Shown here piece after piece: positions 1 through 8,281 of a stretch of DNA of 64,000 nt. How positions within the stretch are numbered: the stretch's first letter is position 1; each line of letters begins with the position of its first letter. The position numbers and the translations under genes were made by a program. A model generated the notes under the pieces. The model was not told the DNA's origin and made no database searches. It saw only the letters and a program-made list of their open reading frames with translations. Source of the DNA: an uncultured Lysobacteraceae bacterium (GTDB lineage Bacteria > Pseudomonadota > Gammaproteobacteria > Xanthomonadales > Xanthomonadaceae); contig CADECF010000001.1 in NCBI GenBank assembly GCA_902825775.1, positions 310,001-374,000 on the forward strand, written 5' to 3'.

Positions 1-417
1 GCGCGCCTGCTTGGCATCCCACGTATTGCGGCCGAGCACGCGGATGCCGGCTTCGTTGAGCGCCGGGCGCAGCGCCTCGTTCCAGCAACGGTATTGCGCA
101 TCGACCAGCGACGCGGCGCGGTCGTGGATCTGCTTGAGCACGGTCGCCGGCGCCAGGCCGTCCTGCGCAGGCACGATGCCGAAATCCTGGGCATGGCGGA
201 CGGTAGCGGCGCGGATCTCGAAGAATTCGTCGAGGTTGGTGCAGGAGATGCACAGGTAGCGCAGCCGTTCCAGCAGCGGCACCTGCGCGTCCTGCGCCTG
301 CGCGAGCACGCGAAAATTGAAGTCGAGCTGGGATAGCTCGCGGTTGAAGTACAGCGCCGGGTCGCGCAAGGCTTCCTGGTCGGTGTGTGGGGGCTGCAGA
401 TCGACTTGTGCGTTCAT
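1..417 (-). CDS. ppk1: Polyphosphate kinase 1, N-terminal part (runs off the window)
   Basis: The first 139 codons of a minus-strand gene are visible, starting at ATG 417. Near residue 22 is the PPK1 N-terminal signature (LYFNRELSQLDFN, then RVL), followed by the family's 'SCTNLDEFFEIR' segment. PPK1 reversibly polymerises the gamma phosphate of ATP into polyphosphate at the inner membrane. The ATG overlaps the phoR stop codon (ATGA arrangement), so the two are translationally coupled and the enzyme sits in the phosphate-starvation operon phoB-phoR-ppk1. The catalytic histidines lie outside the window. Family assignment is firm. Confidence 0.92.
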   Translation of the reverse strand, partial: MNAQVDLQPPHTDQEALRDPALYFNRELSQLDFNFRVLAQAQDAQVPLLERLRYLCISCTNLDEFFEIRAATVRHAQDFGIVPAQDGLAPATVLKQIHDRAASLVDAQYRCWNEALRPALNEAGIRVLGRNTWDAKQAR

Positions 418-1745
418 TTTCCGGCCGCGAATAGGGGGGCGGCGTGGTCGCGCGGATGCACGCGCTCGGCGCCGAAATGACAGGAGAAAGTGCTGCCGCG
501 CCCGACTTCGCTCTGGATCTCGAGCCGGGCCTGGTGCAGATTGAGCACGTGCTTGACGATCGACAGCCCCAGCCCGGTGCCGCCGCTTTCGCGGGTGCGG
601 CTGGTGGAGACGCGATAGAAACGTTCGGTGATGCGCGGCAGATGCGCGGCGGGAATGCCGTAGCCGCTGTCGCTGACGCGCAGCACCGCGCCGTCGCCGT
701 CGCGCTCGAAGCGGATGCCGATGCTGCCGCCGGCCGGCGTGTAGCGCACGGCATTGCTCACCAGGTTGGAGAAGGCGCTGTGCAGTTCCTTGGTCGAGCC
801 CCACAGGTCCAACTGGGTATCGTCCTCGACCGCGATCTGGTGGCGGTGCTGGCTGAGCGCTTCGGCCTCGCGTTTGAGGGTGGTCATCATCGGCGACATC
901 GCCACGCTTTCGTCGGGAAGCCGATCCTGCGCCTCCAAACGTGACAATGTCAGCAGATCCTCGACCAGCTGGGTCATGCGCTGCGACTGGCGCTGCATTT
1001 CGGTCAGCATCGGCGCCCATTCCGGCTTCTCGGCCGGGTCGAGCATTTCCAGATAGCCGTGGATCACGGTCAGCGGCGTGCGCAGCTCGTGCGAGACGTT
1101 GGCGACGAAGTCGCGGCGTACTTGTTCCAGCCGCATCAGCTTGCTGACGTCGCGCGCCACCAGCAGCCACAACTCTTCCGAGTAGGGGATCAGGCGCATG
1201 TTGATGCGGGTTTCCGCGCTGACCGGCGACGGCGCATCCATCAGCGGTTCGGCATTGCGGCCCTGCGCCAGCCAGCGCGACATCGGCAGGCTGTGCAGGC
1301 GATCGCCGATCGGCGCGCCGATGTCGCGAGGGTATTCCAAGCCCAGCAGCGTGGTCGCGGCCTCGTTGAACCACTGCACGCGCTGGCTATTGCGTTCCAC
1401 CACCACGACCGCGTCCGGCAGCGCGGCGGCGGCGGCGCGATAGGCGCGCAGCATGTCCACCAGGCGCCGTTTGCGGCCGCGCATTTCGTCCTGGCCGCGG
1501 TACAGCAGGCGGTCGAGTTCGTTCCAGATGCCTTCGCCCTGCGGCGGCGACAGGCGTTGGCGCGCGGTCAGCCGCGTCAGTACGCCGCGCAGCCGCCAGT
1601 AGTGCCAAATCACGATTCCCAGTGCGGTGATGGCGAGCACCGGCCAGACTTGCCCGATCAGCAGACCGACGACGACGGCCGCCGCCAACAGCGCCGCGAG
1701 GGCGCCGAGGGTCCTGAGCCAGGCGTTTTGGGCGCGGGGTGGCAT
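414..1745 (-). CDS. phoR: Phosphate regulon sensor histidine kinase PhoR
   Basis: 443 residues. Two N-terminal membrane segments (about 13-31 and 34-48) are followed by a PAS-like region (about 105-200), a HisKA domain with the phospho-acceptor His219 in VSHELRTPL, and a HATPase_c domain with an N box (SNLVSNAVRYT), G1 (DSGYGI) and G2 (GGTGLGLS). PhoR phosphorylates PhoB when phosphate is scarce. The start was placed at ATG 1745, directly before the first membrane helix; the frame stays open upstream across phoB on the same strand, but that part is not PhoR-like. It lies 59 nt after phoB and overlaps ppk1. Confidence 0.95.
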   Translation of the reverse strand: MPPRAQNAWLRTLGALAALLAAAVVVGLLIGQVWPVLAITALGIVIWHYWRLRGVLTRLTARQRLSPPQGEGIWNELDRLLYRGQDEMRGRKRRLVDMLRAYRAAAAALPDAVVVVERNSQRVQWFNEAATTLLGLEYPRDIGAPIGDRLHSLPMSRWLAQGRNAEPLMDAPSPVSAETRINMRLIPYSEELWLLVARDVSKLMRLEQVRRDFVANVSHELRTPLTVIHGYLEMLDPAEKPEWAPMLTEMQRQSQRMTQLVEDLLTLSRLEAQDRLPDESVAMSPMMTTLKREAEALSQHRHQIAVEDDTQLDLWGSTKELHSAFSNLVSNAVRYTPAGGSIGIRFERDGDGAVLRVSDSGYGIPAAHLPRITERFYRVSTSRTRESGGTGLGLSIVKHVLNLHQARLEIQSEVGRGSTFSCHFGAERVHPRDHAAPLFAAGK

Positions 1746-1804
1746 AGGCGGGATTGTGGCAGAGGTCGGGAAAGGAGGCGGGAGCGGCGGCCGTCTCCCG
1801 GCGT

Positions 1805-2506
1805 TCAGAGCGATGCCGAGAATCGATAACCGGCGCCGCGCACGGTTTGCACCATGCCGTCCAAGTGGTGCGGTTCGAGCGTCTTGCGCAGGCGGCGGAT
1901 ATGCACGTCGACGGTGCGCTCTTCGACATAGACGCTGCCGCCCCAGACATGGTCGAGCAGTTGCGAGCGCGTATAGACGCGCTCGGGGTGGGTCATGAAG
2001 AAATGCAGCAGCCTGTATTCGGTCGGACCGATCGGTACGGGCGACGGCGCGCCGCCGTTTTCGGCGAAGACGCGGTGGGCGGCGCCGTCGATGCGCAATG
2101 CGCCGATCGCCACGCTCCCGTCTTCGTCGTCCTCGCGCGAGCGGCGCATGACCGCACGGATGCGCGCCAGCAATTCGCGCGCGGAGAAAGGTTTCACCAC
2201 GTAGTCGTCGACGCCGGCTTCGAGCCCGCCGACGCGGTCGTTCTCTTCGCCGCGCGCGGTCAGCATGATGATCGGGATTTCGCGGGTCAGCGGATCCTTG
2301 CGCCAGCGCCGCGCCAGTTCCAGGCCGCTGGTGCCGGGCAGCATCCAGTCGAGCAGGATCAGGTCCGGCACATGGTCGGCGATGGCCGACTGCGCCTCGC
2401 GGGCGTCGCCGGCATGGATCGGATCGAACTCGCCCTTGCGCAAAGCGAAGGCCACCATGTCGCGGATGGCCGGTTCGTCGTCGACGATCAGGATTTTCTT
2501 CTGCAT
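1805..2506 (-). CDS. phoB: Phosphate regulon response regulator PhoB
   Basis: 233 residues from ATG 2506. The N-terminal receiver domain has the acidic pair Asp9/Asp10, phospho-acceptor Asp53 (LILLDWMLPG) and the conserved Lys in VVKPF. The C-terminal OmpR/PhoB winged helix ends with the typical 'VYVEERTVDVHIRRLRK' recognition region. It activates phosphate-uptake genes by binding Pho boxes, and one such box lies just upstream of this gene, so autoregulation is likely. An upstream in-frame start (2524) would add six residues that do not fit the family. Confidence 0.96.
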   Translation of the reverse strand: MQKKILIVDDEPAIRDMVAFALRKGEFDPIHAGDAREAQSAIADHVPDLILLDWMLPGTSGLELARRWRKDPLTREIPIIMLTARGEENDRVGGLEAGVDDYVVKPFSARELLARIRAVMRRSREDDEDGSVAIGALRIDGAAHRVFAENGGAPSPVPIGPTEYRLLHFFMTHPERVYTRSQLLDHVWGGSVYVEERTVDVHIRRLRKTLEPHHLDGMVQTVRGAGYRFSASL

Positions 2507-2555
2507 GCAGTCTGGGCGCGCCACAAAGCGCGTCTCGGCGGGGACCGGGCCAGTA

Positions 2556-2574
2556 GACTACGGTTTTATGACGG
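2556..2574 (-). promoter_or_regulatory. Pho box upstream of phoB
   Basis: Read on the minus strand the site is CCGTCATAAAACCGTAGTC: two 7-bp direct half-sites (CCGTCAT and CCGTAGT) separated by an AT-rich 4-bp spacer, which is the PhoB binding layout (CTGTCAT-AT4-CTGTCAC). It ends 50 bp before the phoB ATG. Presumed role: autoactivation of phoB-phoR-ppk1 under phosphate limitation. Confidence 0.7.
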
Positions 2575-2589
2575 TCTCGTGACCGTGAC

Positions 2590-4257
2590 TCATTCAGCCC
2601 ACGGCGAGCTGCGCAAGTGGGTGGTGGGGGCGTCGATCGGATCGGTCTGCTGAAGCCGGGATCCGCGATCCAGTACTTCGTCCTTGACCCCCTGCCGCCG
2701 CAGCTCCAGTACGGTCGGCGTGATGGCGGCGATGCGGGCGTCAATCCGCGCCCGGGCGTAATAATCGAGCTGCGGCCGTTTTTTCAGCGTATTGAGCTGG
2801 ATCAGGGCCTGCTCGGGCCGGCCGTTCAGATAGGCGGCCTCCGCATAGGCCTCGCCGGCGCGGACCGGGTCGCCGGCGATCTCGCTGGCGCGGGCGAAGG
2901 TTTGCTGGAACAGGGGGTCGTCCGCGGAGCTGGCCAACAGAGGCCGCAGCACGGCCTGCGCGCGTTTGCCGGTGGCGGGCGTGTTGCGCTCGCCCAGCAC
3001 CTTGGCATAGGTCAGTGCGACCGCGCGGTTGTTGGGCATGGCGTCGATCAGTTTTTCGAAGCGCGCCTCGGCCGCGGCCGGGTTTCCGCTGTGGGCCTCG
3101 GCTTCGGCCATCGCCAGGGTCAGCCAGAGATCGCTCGGATGCTTCTGCAGCAGCGGTGCCAGATCGGTCGCTGCCGCTTTGCCTTGGCCGGCCTCGAGCT
3201 TGGCCACGGCCAGACCATATTGTTGGGCGTCATTGAGTCCGCTGCCCTGGCCGCGGGCGATACGGTCGTATTCGGCGATGGCCGCCGCCGGCGTGTTGGC
3301 GCTGAGCACGCGCAGGCGCTCGCGCGCCCAATCGAACTGGCCGGTGGCGCCGCGCGCCTGCGCCGTCGGCAGGCGCAGGCTACCGGGCAGCAGCGGGTTG
3401 CTGCTGAGCGTGCCGGCATCGGCCGTGGTGTCGGCGGCGTACTTGGGCAGCTTGGCTGCACGCTCGCGCGCTTCGCTGATGCGCAACGAGGTGACGGGGT
3501 GGGTCAACAGGTAATCCGGCGCTCGATCGCGGTCGCCGCCCTGGTTGCCGCGGCTGGCGGCCTGCATGCGCTCGAAGAACGAGGCCATGCCTTCCGGATC
3601 GTAGCCGCTGCGCGACAACGTGCGGATGCCGATGCGGTCGGCCTCGGCCTCGTTGCTGCGCGTGTAGTCGATCTGACGCTGCGCGATCAGACCCTGCGCC
3701 GACATCAGCGCGGCCATCGACGCATCGTCGGCGGAATTGCCGCCGCTGGCCTGCGCCACCGCGATCGCACCCAGCATCGCCAGCAGGATCGGCACGCTGT
3801 CGCGCTTGGCGCGTTCCACCGCGCGCAGCACGTGCGATTGGGTGACGTGGGCGATTTCGTGCGACAGCACGCCGGCCACTTCGTCCTCGCTGCGCGCTGT
3901 CAGCACCAGTCCGGCATTGACGCCGATATACCCGCCGAGCGTGGCGAACGCATTGATCTGCCGGTCGCGCATCATGAAAAACGTGAAGGGCTGGCGCGGT
4001 TGCTCGCTGGCGACGGCCAGGCGATTGCCCATCGACTTGAGCCAGCTGTCGATCAGCGGATCTTCCAGCACATAGCCATAGTGGCGCAGTTGGCTGAGCG
4101 TCATCGCGCCGTATTCTTCCTGCTGAGCCGGGCTGATCACCTCGCCGGCGGACGAACCGATGTCGGGCAGCCGCGATTCCTGCGCAGGCGCGACTGGCGC
4201 GAGGCCGCAGGCCAGCAAGAAGGTGAACGCAGCGGCCAGAGGCAGGATCGGTCGCAC
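2590..4257 (-). CDS. bepA: Periplasmic M48 metalloprotease/chaperone with TPR repeats (BepA-type)
   Basis: About 555 residues. An N-terminal signal peptide (hydrophobic 4-21, ending near APAQ) is followed by a peptidase M48 domain with zinc motif HEIAH (about 133-137) and a downstream EAEAD supplying the third zinc ligand; the C-terminal half is TPR-like. BepA-type proteins assist LptD/BAM assembly and degrade stalled outer-membrane proteins. GTG 4257 is preferred because GGAG sits 5 nt upstream; an in-frame GTG at 4281 has no such site. It is monocistronic and divergent from the glutaredoxin gene. Confidence 0.9.
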   Translation of the reverse strand: MRPILPLAAAFTFLLACGLAPVAPAQESRLPDIGSSAGEVISPAQQEEYGAMTLSQLRHYGYVLEDPLIDSWLKSMGNRLAVASEQPRQPFTFFMMRDRQINAFATLGGYIGVNAGLVLTARSEDEVAGVLSHEIAHVTQSHVLRAVERAKRDSVPILLAMLGAIAVAQASGGNSADDASMAALMSAQGLIAQRQIDYTRSNEAEADRIGIRTLSRSGYDPEGMASFFERMQAASRGNQGGDRDRAPDYLLTHPVTSLRISEARERAAKLPKYAADTTADAGTLSSNPLLPGSLRLPTAQARGATGQFDWARERLRVLSANTPAAAIAEYDRIARGQGSGLNDAQQYGLAVAKLEAGQGKAAATDLAPLLQKHPSDLWLTLAMAEAEAHSGNPAAAEARFEKLIDAMPNNRAVALTYAKVLGERNTPATGKRAQAVLRPLLASSADDPLFQQTFARASEIAGDPVRAGEAYAEAAYLNGRPEQALIQLNTLKKRPQLDYYARARIDARIAAITPTVLELRRQGVKDEVLDRGSRLQQTDPIDAPTTHLRSSPWAE

Positions 4258-4427
4258 AGGAACTCCACGGTGGCGCAACACAGTGTGCAGCAGGATGCCG
4301 GTCGCCGGCGCTGGCGGCGTGAATCGGGCGTTAATTCCCCGCGCCCAGGGGCGCGGGGCTGGAAAATCCCCGATATGCGACCCATATTGACCGCAGACCC
4401 GCCGACAAGTTGCACCGGAGTTCCGTC

Positions 4428-4700
4428 TTGAGCCAGCAACCCGAAATCACCGTCTACACCTCCGCTATTTGCGCCTACTGCGTCGCAGCCAAGAATTTCC
4501 TAAAGAGCAGGGGCTTGAGCTGGAACGAGGTGCGCATCGACACCGATCCGGCCCAGCGCGAGAAAATGATGTCGCTCACCCGGCGCAGCACTGTGCCGCA
4601 GATATTCATCGGCCAGACCCATGTCGGCGGCTACGACGACATGATGGCCTTGCATCGCGCCGGCAAGCTGGAACCCTTGCTCGGCGGAGCGTCCGAATGA
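4428..4700 (+). CDS. grxC: Glutaredoxin, class 3-like
   Basis: About 90 residues with the thioredoxin fold of a classical glutaredoxin: active site CAYC near the N-terminus, the TVPQIFI cis-proline segment and GGYDDMMAL glutathione-binding loop. It reduces disulfides and glutathione adducts with GSH. TTG 4428 is chosen as start because GGAG lies 7 nt upstream and the protein then begins SQQPEITVYTS, as in relatives; an in-frame TTG at 4410 lacks a ribosome site. The active site has Ala where most GrxC have Pro (CPYC). The stop overlaps the next ATG. Confidence 0.88.
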   Translation: MSQQPEITVYTSAICAYCVAAKNFLKSRGLSWNEVRIDTDPAQREKMMSLTRRSTVPQIFIGQTHVGGYDDMMALHRAGKLEPLLGGASE

Positions 4701-5122
4701 GCGCGGACGAGCAGGGCGAAAAGGATCGCGTCGCCCGGAGCGAGAGCGACCGAATAGTCGAGTTCACCGCTTTTCGCAAACGCATGAACGAACGCATCCT
4801 GGCCGAACCCAACCAGGTCGTGCGGCGATTCTTCGCGCTCGATACGCAGACCTACCAGGCCGGCGCGCTGGACGTGAAAACCAAGGAGCTGCTGGGCCTG
4901 GTGGCGTCGCTGGTGCTGCGTTGCGACGACTGCATCAGCTATCACGTGGCGCAATGCCGGGAAGCCGGCGTGAACCGCGACGAGATGTTCGAGGCGTTCT
5001 CGGTGGGCCTGGTGGTCGGCGGCAGCATCGTCATTCCGCACCTGCGCCGTGCGGTCGACTTCCTGGACCGGCTCGAGAGCGGCGGCGACGCGCCGCCGCC
5101 TCACGGCCACGGCGAAGCTTAG
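4697..5122 (+). CDS. Carboxymuconolactone decarboxylase/AhpD-family protein
   Basis: 141 residues. The CMD domain carries an AhpD-type redox motif CDDCISYH (Cys76, Cys79, His83) in a helix, as in alkylhydroperoxidase-like disulfide reductases. It begins in the stop codon of the glutaredoxin gene (ATGA), so the two are co-translated and a shared thiol-redox role is plausible. The substrate cannot be read from the sequence. Confidence 0.85.
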   Translation: MSADEQGEKDRVARSESDRIVEFTAFRKRMNERILAEPNQVVRRFFALDTQTYQAGALDVKTKELLGLVASLVLRCDDCISYHVAQCREAGVNRDEMFEAFSVGLVVGGSIVIPHLRRAVDFLDRLESGGDAPPPHGHGEA

Positions 5123-5153
5123 GTAACCCGTACGGCCGGGCTGGCCATCGGCG

Positions 5154-5537
5154 TCAGTTGACGCTGCCTTGCCTGTAGATCGAATCCACGAGGGTCGCGG
5201 CGCGCAAGTTGCCGAACAGCAACTCGTCCGCGCCCGCGCTGCGCAACGTGCGCGCGAGGCCGGGATCGCTGTTCGGCGACATGGCGATCACCCGCGCGCG
5301 GGGCAGGCGGTGGCGTATTTCGCGCACCGCGCGCGCGGCGTCTTGATCGAAATTGACCACCACCACGTGCGGCGGGCGCCGCGAGGCCATGCGCAATCCT
5401 GCGGCGATGTCGTGCGTGTTCATAATTACATCGATGCTGGCATAGCGCTGTAGCATGTTGTTCACGCCTTCGCGGCGGAACGAGGATTCTTCGAGGATGA
5501 GGACGCGGATCGGCCGATCTACGGCGAGGGTGGACAT
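5154..5537 (-). CDS. Stand-alone degenerate receiver (pseudo-receiver) protein
   Basis: 127 residues with the alternating pattern of a CheY-like fold (RVLILEES, PHVVVVNFD, ARVIAMSPN, AGADELLF). The phospho-acceptor position is Asn62 rather than Asp, the acidic pocket is Glu16/Glu17, and the switch Lys before the final helix is replaced (LLF). Phosphorylation by a histidine kinase is therefore unlikely; it may be a constitutive docking module. No output domain is attached. The start has no competing upstream ATG. Confidence 0.7.
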   Translation of the reverse strand: MSTLAVDRPIRVLILEESSFRREGVNNMLQRYASIDVIMNTHDIAAGLRMASRRPPHVVVVNFDQDAARAVREIRHRLPRARVIAMSPNSDPGLARTLRSAGADELLFGNLRAATLVDSIYRQGSVN

Positions 5538-5787
5538 AGCGAATCCATTTGCATCAGGGGAGTTCGCAGAATCGCGCCCGGTGCCTGCCGTCGATACCGC
5601 TAAAGCGCATGGCGCGGGGCATCACCCCCGATACCCGCCGGCCTGCCGATAGTGAGTTAGGCGCCCAGGCCCGCCGCGGCCGTCCGGACTGCAGGAACAG
5701 GCCGCTTCGGGCATAATGCGCGGCTCCCTTTCCCTCGCCGCCGCGCGATCTGCGCGTGGCCGGCCCCGTGCCCTGGAACCCTTCGAA

Positions 5788-6813
5788 ATGACCCCGACGA
5801 ACGCGTCCAACCAGACCATCACGGTCATCCGCGGCGATGGCATCGGCCCCGAGATCATGGACGCCGCCCTCTACGTCCTCGACGCGATGAAGGTCGGCCT
5901 GCAATACGAAGAAGCCGACGCCGGCATGGTGGCGCTGGAGAAGCACGGCGAGCTGCTGCCGGCGGCGACGATGGATTCGATCCGCCGCAACCGCATCGCG
6001 CTGAAGAGCCCGTTGACCACGCCGGTCGGCGAGGGTTTCAGCTCGATCAATGTCGAATTGCGCAAGCGCTTCGATCTGTACGCCAACGTGCGTCCGGCCA
6101 AATCGTTTCCGAACACCAAGTCGCGTTTTCCGGAAGACGTCGACCTGATCACCGTGCGCGAGAACACCGAAGGCGCCTACATCGGCGAAGGCCAGATGAC
6201 GTCCGAGGACGGCCAGATCGCCACGCTCACGCAGAAGGTCACCCGCAAAGGCTCCGAGCGCATCGTGCGCTACGCCTTCGACCTGGCGCGCAGCACCGGC
6301 CGCAAGAAGGTCACGGTGGTGCACAAGGCGAACATCCTCAAGTCGACTTCGGGCCTGTTCCTGAAGGTCGCGCGCGAGGTGGCGGCGCAGTATCCCGAGA
6401 TCGAATGCAACGAGATGATCGTCGACAACACCTGCATGCAGCTGGTGATGCGGCCGGAGCAGTTCGACATCATCGTCACCACCAACTTGTTCGGCGACAT
6501 CATCTCCGACCTGTGCGCCGGCCTCGTCGGCGGCCTCGGATTGGCGCCGGGCGCGAACATCGGCGCCGACGCGGCGATCTTCGAAGCCGTGCACGGCTCC
6601 GCGCCGGACATCGCCGGCAAGGGCATCGCCAACCCGTGCGCATTGCTGTTGGCGGTCGGGCAGATGCTCGACCATCTGGGCAAGCCGGACGACGCCACGC
6701 GCCTGCGCGCGGCCATCGTCGCCACGCTGGAAGCCAAGGACTCGCTGACGCCGGATCTGGGCGGGCAGTGCAATACGATGTCGTTCGCCCAGGCCATCGC
6801 CAGCCGCGTCTGA
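5788..6813 (+). CDS. icd: Isocitrate dehydrogenase, NAD-dependent type
   Basis: About 341 residues of the isocitrate/isopropylmalate dehydrogenase family. Visible are the N-terminal GDGIGPEI, the substrate loop STSGLF, the Lys/Asp catalytic region (ITTNLFGDIISD-like) and the coenzyme loop HGSAPDIAGKGIANP. The Asp-Ile in that loop replaces the Lys-Tyr pair that binds the NADP 2'-phosphate in E. coli Icd, which predicts NAD specificity. Converts isocitrate to 2-oxoglutarate in the TCA cycle. ATG 5788 gives the usual length; an ATG at 5716 would add 24 residues of low-complexity sequence. Confidence 0.93.
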   Translation: MTPTNASNQTITVIRGDGIGPEIMDAALYVLDAMKVGLQYEEADAGMVALEKHGELLPAATMDSIRRNRIALKSPLTTPVGEGFSSINVELRKRFDLYANVRPAKSFPNTKSRFPEDVDLITVRENTEGAYIGEGQMTSEDGQIATLTQKVTRKGSERIVRYAFDLARSTGRKKVTVVHKANILKSTSGLFLKVAREVAAQYPEIECNEMIVDNTCMQLVMRPEQFDIIVTTNLFGDIISDLCAGLVGGLGLAPGANIGADAAIFEAVHGSAPDIAGKGIANPCALLLAVGQMLDHLGKPDDATRLRAAIVATLEAKDSLTPDLGGQCNTMSFAQAIASRV

Positions 6814-6828
6814 TCGGTTTTTTGCAGG

Positions 6829-6888
6829 GTCGAGCTTGCTCGACTGCTTTTTCTTTCGTGCAACAAGCGCAGCCGAGCAAGCTCGACT
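6829..6888. repeat. Inverted repeat between icd and the DUF3574 gene
   Basis: A 16-bp self-complementary arm (gtcgagcttgctcgac) is followed about 30 bp later by an inverted matching arm (cgagcaagctcgac). The genes on either side converge, so this could terminate both. Related cgagcttgctcg/gagcaagctc arms recur at 23.1-23.3 kb, so it is probably one member of a dispersed palindromic family. Confidence 0.6.
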
Positions 6889-6902
6889 CCACAGAAGTCG
6901 GG

Positions 6903-7319
6903 TCAGAGGCAGGCCTGGGCGCGAGCGCTGATTACCAGCACCGCTTCCTGTTGGAAGCGTCGCTTGTATTCCGCTGAAATCTCGGCGATGCGCGTGCGGC
7001 CTTCGGGATCGTCGTCATGCACGATCTCGACCATGCGCGACTCTTCGCGCTCGACCTGGCCGCTGGCCCCGCGCCACTGGCCCTGCGTACGGTAGACGGT
7101 CAAGCCGTCGGGAAAACGCGGCGTCACCATATCGGCCAGGAAAGCCTGCCACTGTGTCTCGTCCACCGGGCCCGACGGACTGTTCATGCCGAACAGCAGG
7201 CGGTCCGCGCGCTTCTCGCTGCACGAGGTGCCGGACTGCCGGATCGGTTGCAGCGCAGCGCTCGCACAGCCGGCGAGCGCTCCGAGCAAAGCCAGGGAAG
7301 ACAGGCATCGCATACTCAT
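6903..7319 (-). CDS. DUF3574 lipoprotein
   Basis: 138 residues. An N-terminal lipoprotein signal peptide ends in the lipobox LAGC (Cys near residue 18). The body matches the DUF3574 pattern: 'DRLLFGMNSPSGPVDETQWQ', 'VTPRFPDGLTVY', 'GQWRG', and two further conserved Cys. Function of the family is unknown; it is expected to be outer- or inner-membrane anchored in the periplasm. A second in-frame ATG (7313) is equally possible as start. Confidence 0.75.
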   Translation of the reverse strand: MSMRCLSSLALLGALAGCASAALQPIRQSGTSCSEKRADRLLFGMNSPSGPVDETQWQAFLADMVTPRFPDGLTVYRTQGQWRGASGQVEREESRMVEIVHDDDPEGRTRIAEISAEYKRRFQQEAVLVISARAQACL

Positions 7320-7416
7320 ATCGGCAGGCCCCTTTCTTCAGGATCAGCAGGCGTAATCGTGCGGAGCATTGTGCGCACTGCCGAGTCTTCGTGCGGCGCG
7401 GACGCGACGGCGTGCG

Positions 7417-8067
7417 TCAATCGCCGGCCGTGTTCTGGCCCATGCGTCGGTTGAACTGCAGGGCGACGAAAACCGCCAGCGCGCAGCCGACGGGATGCGC
7501 GATTTCCGTAATCGCGCGCTGTATGGCATTGCCGGCGCCGGGCAGCAGCCACAGCGTCAGCAAGTAGGTGATAAGGCCTACCAACAGGCCCAGCAGCACA
7601 TGCGCTTTCCAGCCGCGTTCGTTTTTGGCCAGCCACAGGATCGCGGCGCCCAACAGGGCGTATTCCGCGCCTTTGATGCCGGCGGCCAACCAGGGCACTG
7701 CGCTGGCGGTCGCTTCGCTACCGAGGACTTCGAGCGTGGCTTTATGCAGCGATCGCGCCAGCAGGAAGGCGATCGGTGCGCCGATCAGGCCGGCCAATCC
7801 CGCCAGGCCGCCGGCGCCGCGGGCGACCGCCTGGCCTGCCGCCAGCACGGCGCACACCAGAGACGACCACGACACTTTCTGCACCGTATCGGCCGCGATC
7901 CGTACAGGCTCGGGCAACTGGCCCTGGAAGAGCTGGACGGCGAGCAGCATGCCTTCGATCAACAGGCCAAGGATGACGCCCAACCATGCACCTCGCAGGA
8001 GGCGGGTGACCAGCTCGGGTTCGGGCGTTGCGACGGTTTGGGTAGAGGCAGGTGTGGACATGGGCAT
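7417..8067 (-). CDS. Multi-pass membrane protein of unknown function
   Basis: About 216 residues with four to five hydrophobic segments (for example ILGLLIEGMLLAVQLF, LAGLAGLIGAPIAFLLA, ALLGAAILWLA, VLLGLLVGLITYLLTLWLL). No catalytic or transport motif is recognised. ATG 8067 or 8061 could each be the start; the frame upstream is proline- and alanine-rich and looks non-coding. Monocistronic, divergent from the antiporter gene. Confidence 0.6.
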   Translation of the reverse strand: MPMSTPASTQTVATPEPELVTRLLRGAWLGVILGLLIEGMLLAVQLFQGQLPEPVRIAADTVQKVSWSSLVCAVLAAGQAVARGAGGLAGLAGLIGAPIAFLLARSLHKATLEVLGSEATASAVPWLAAGIKGAEYALLGAAILWLAKNERGWKAHVLLGLLVGLITYLLTLWLLPGAGNAIQRAITEIAHPVGCALAVFVALQFNRRMGQNTAGD

Positions 8068-8281
8068 TCTCGCGGGGGGCTCAGAGGCTAGCGGTGGGGG
8101 GCGGGCGCAAGACACCCTCTAAAGTGAGGGGGCGCCAACGGCATACGCCGGCAATAAACACGGATAACTTTCGCCGAGACGGCCATCGATCCCGCTCAGC
8201 CTGGCAAATCCGCGCCCCAGGCGCTGGACAGCGGGCTTGCTGCGCTGCACAATTAAAAAATCTCTTTATGCGGATGAAAGG

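Noticed and set aside
2617-4431. Long open frame opposite bepA (about 600 codons)
   Set aside because: Antisense shadow of a recognised M48 protease in high-GC DNA; its translation is Gly/Ala/Arg/His-rich with no motif or conserved family.
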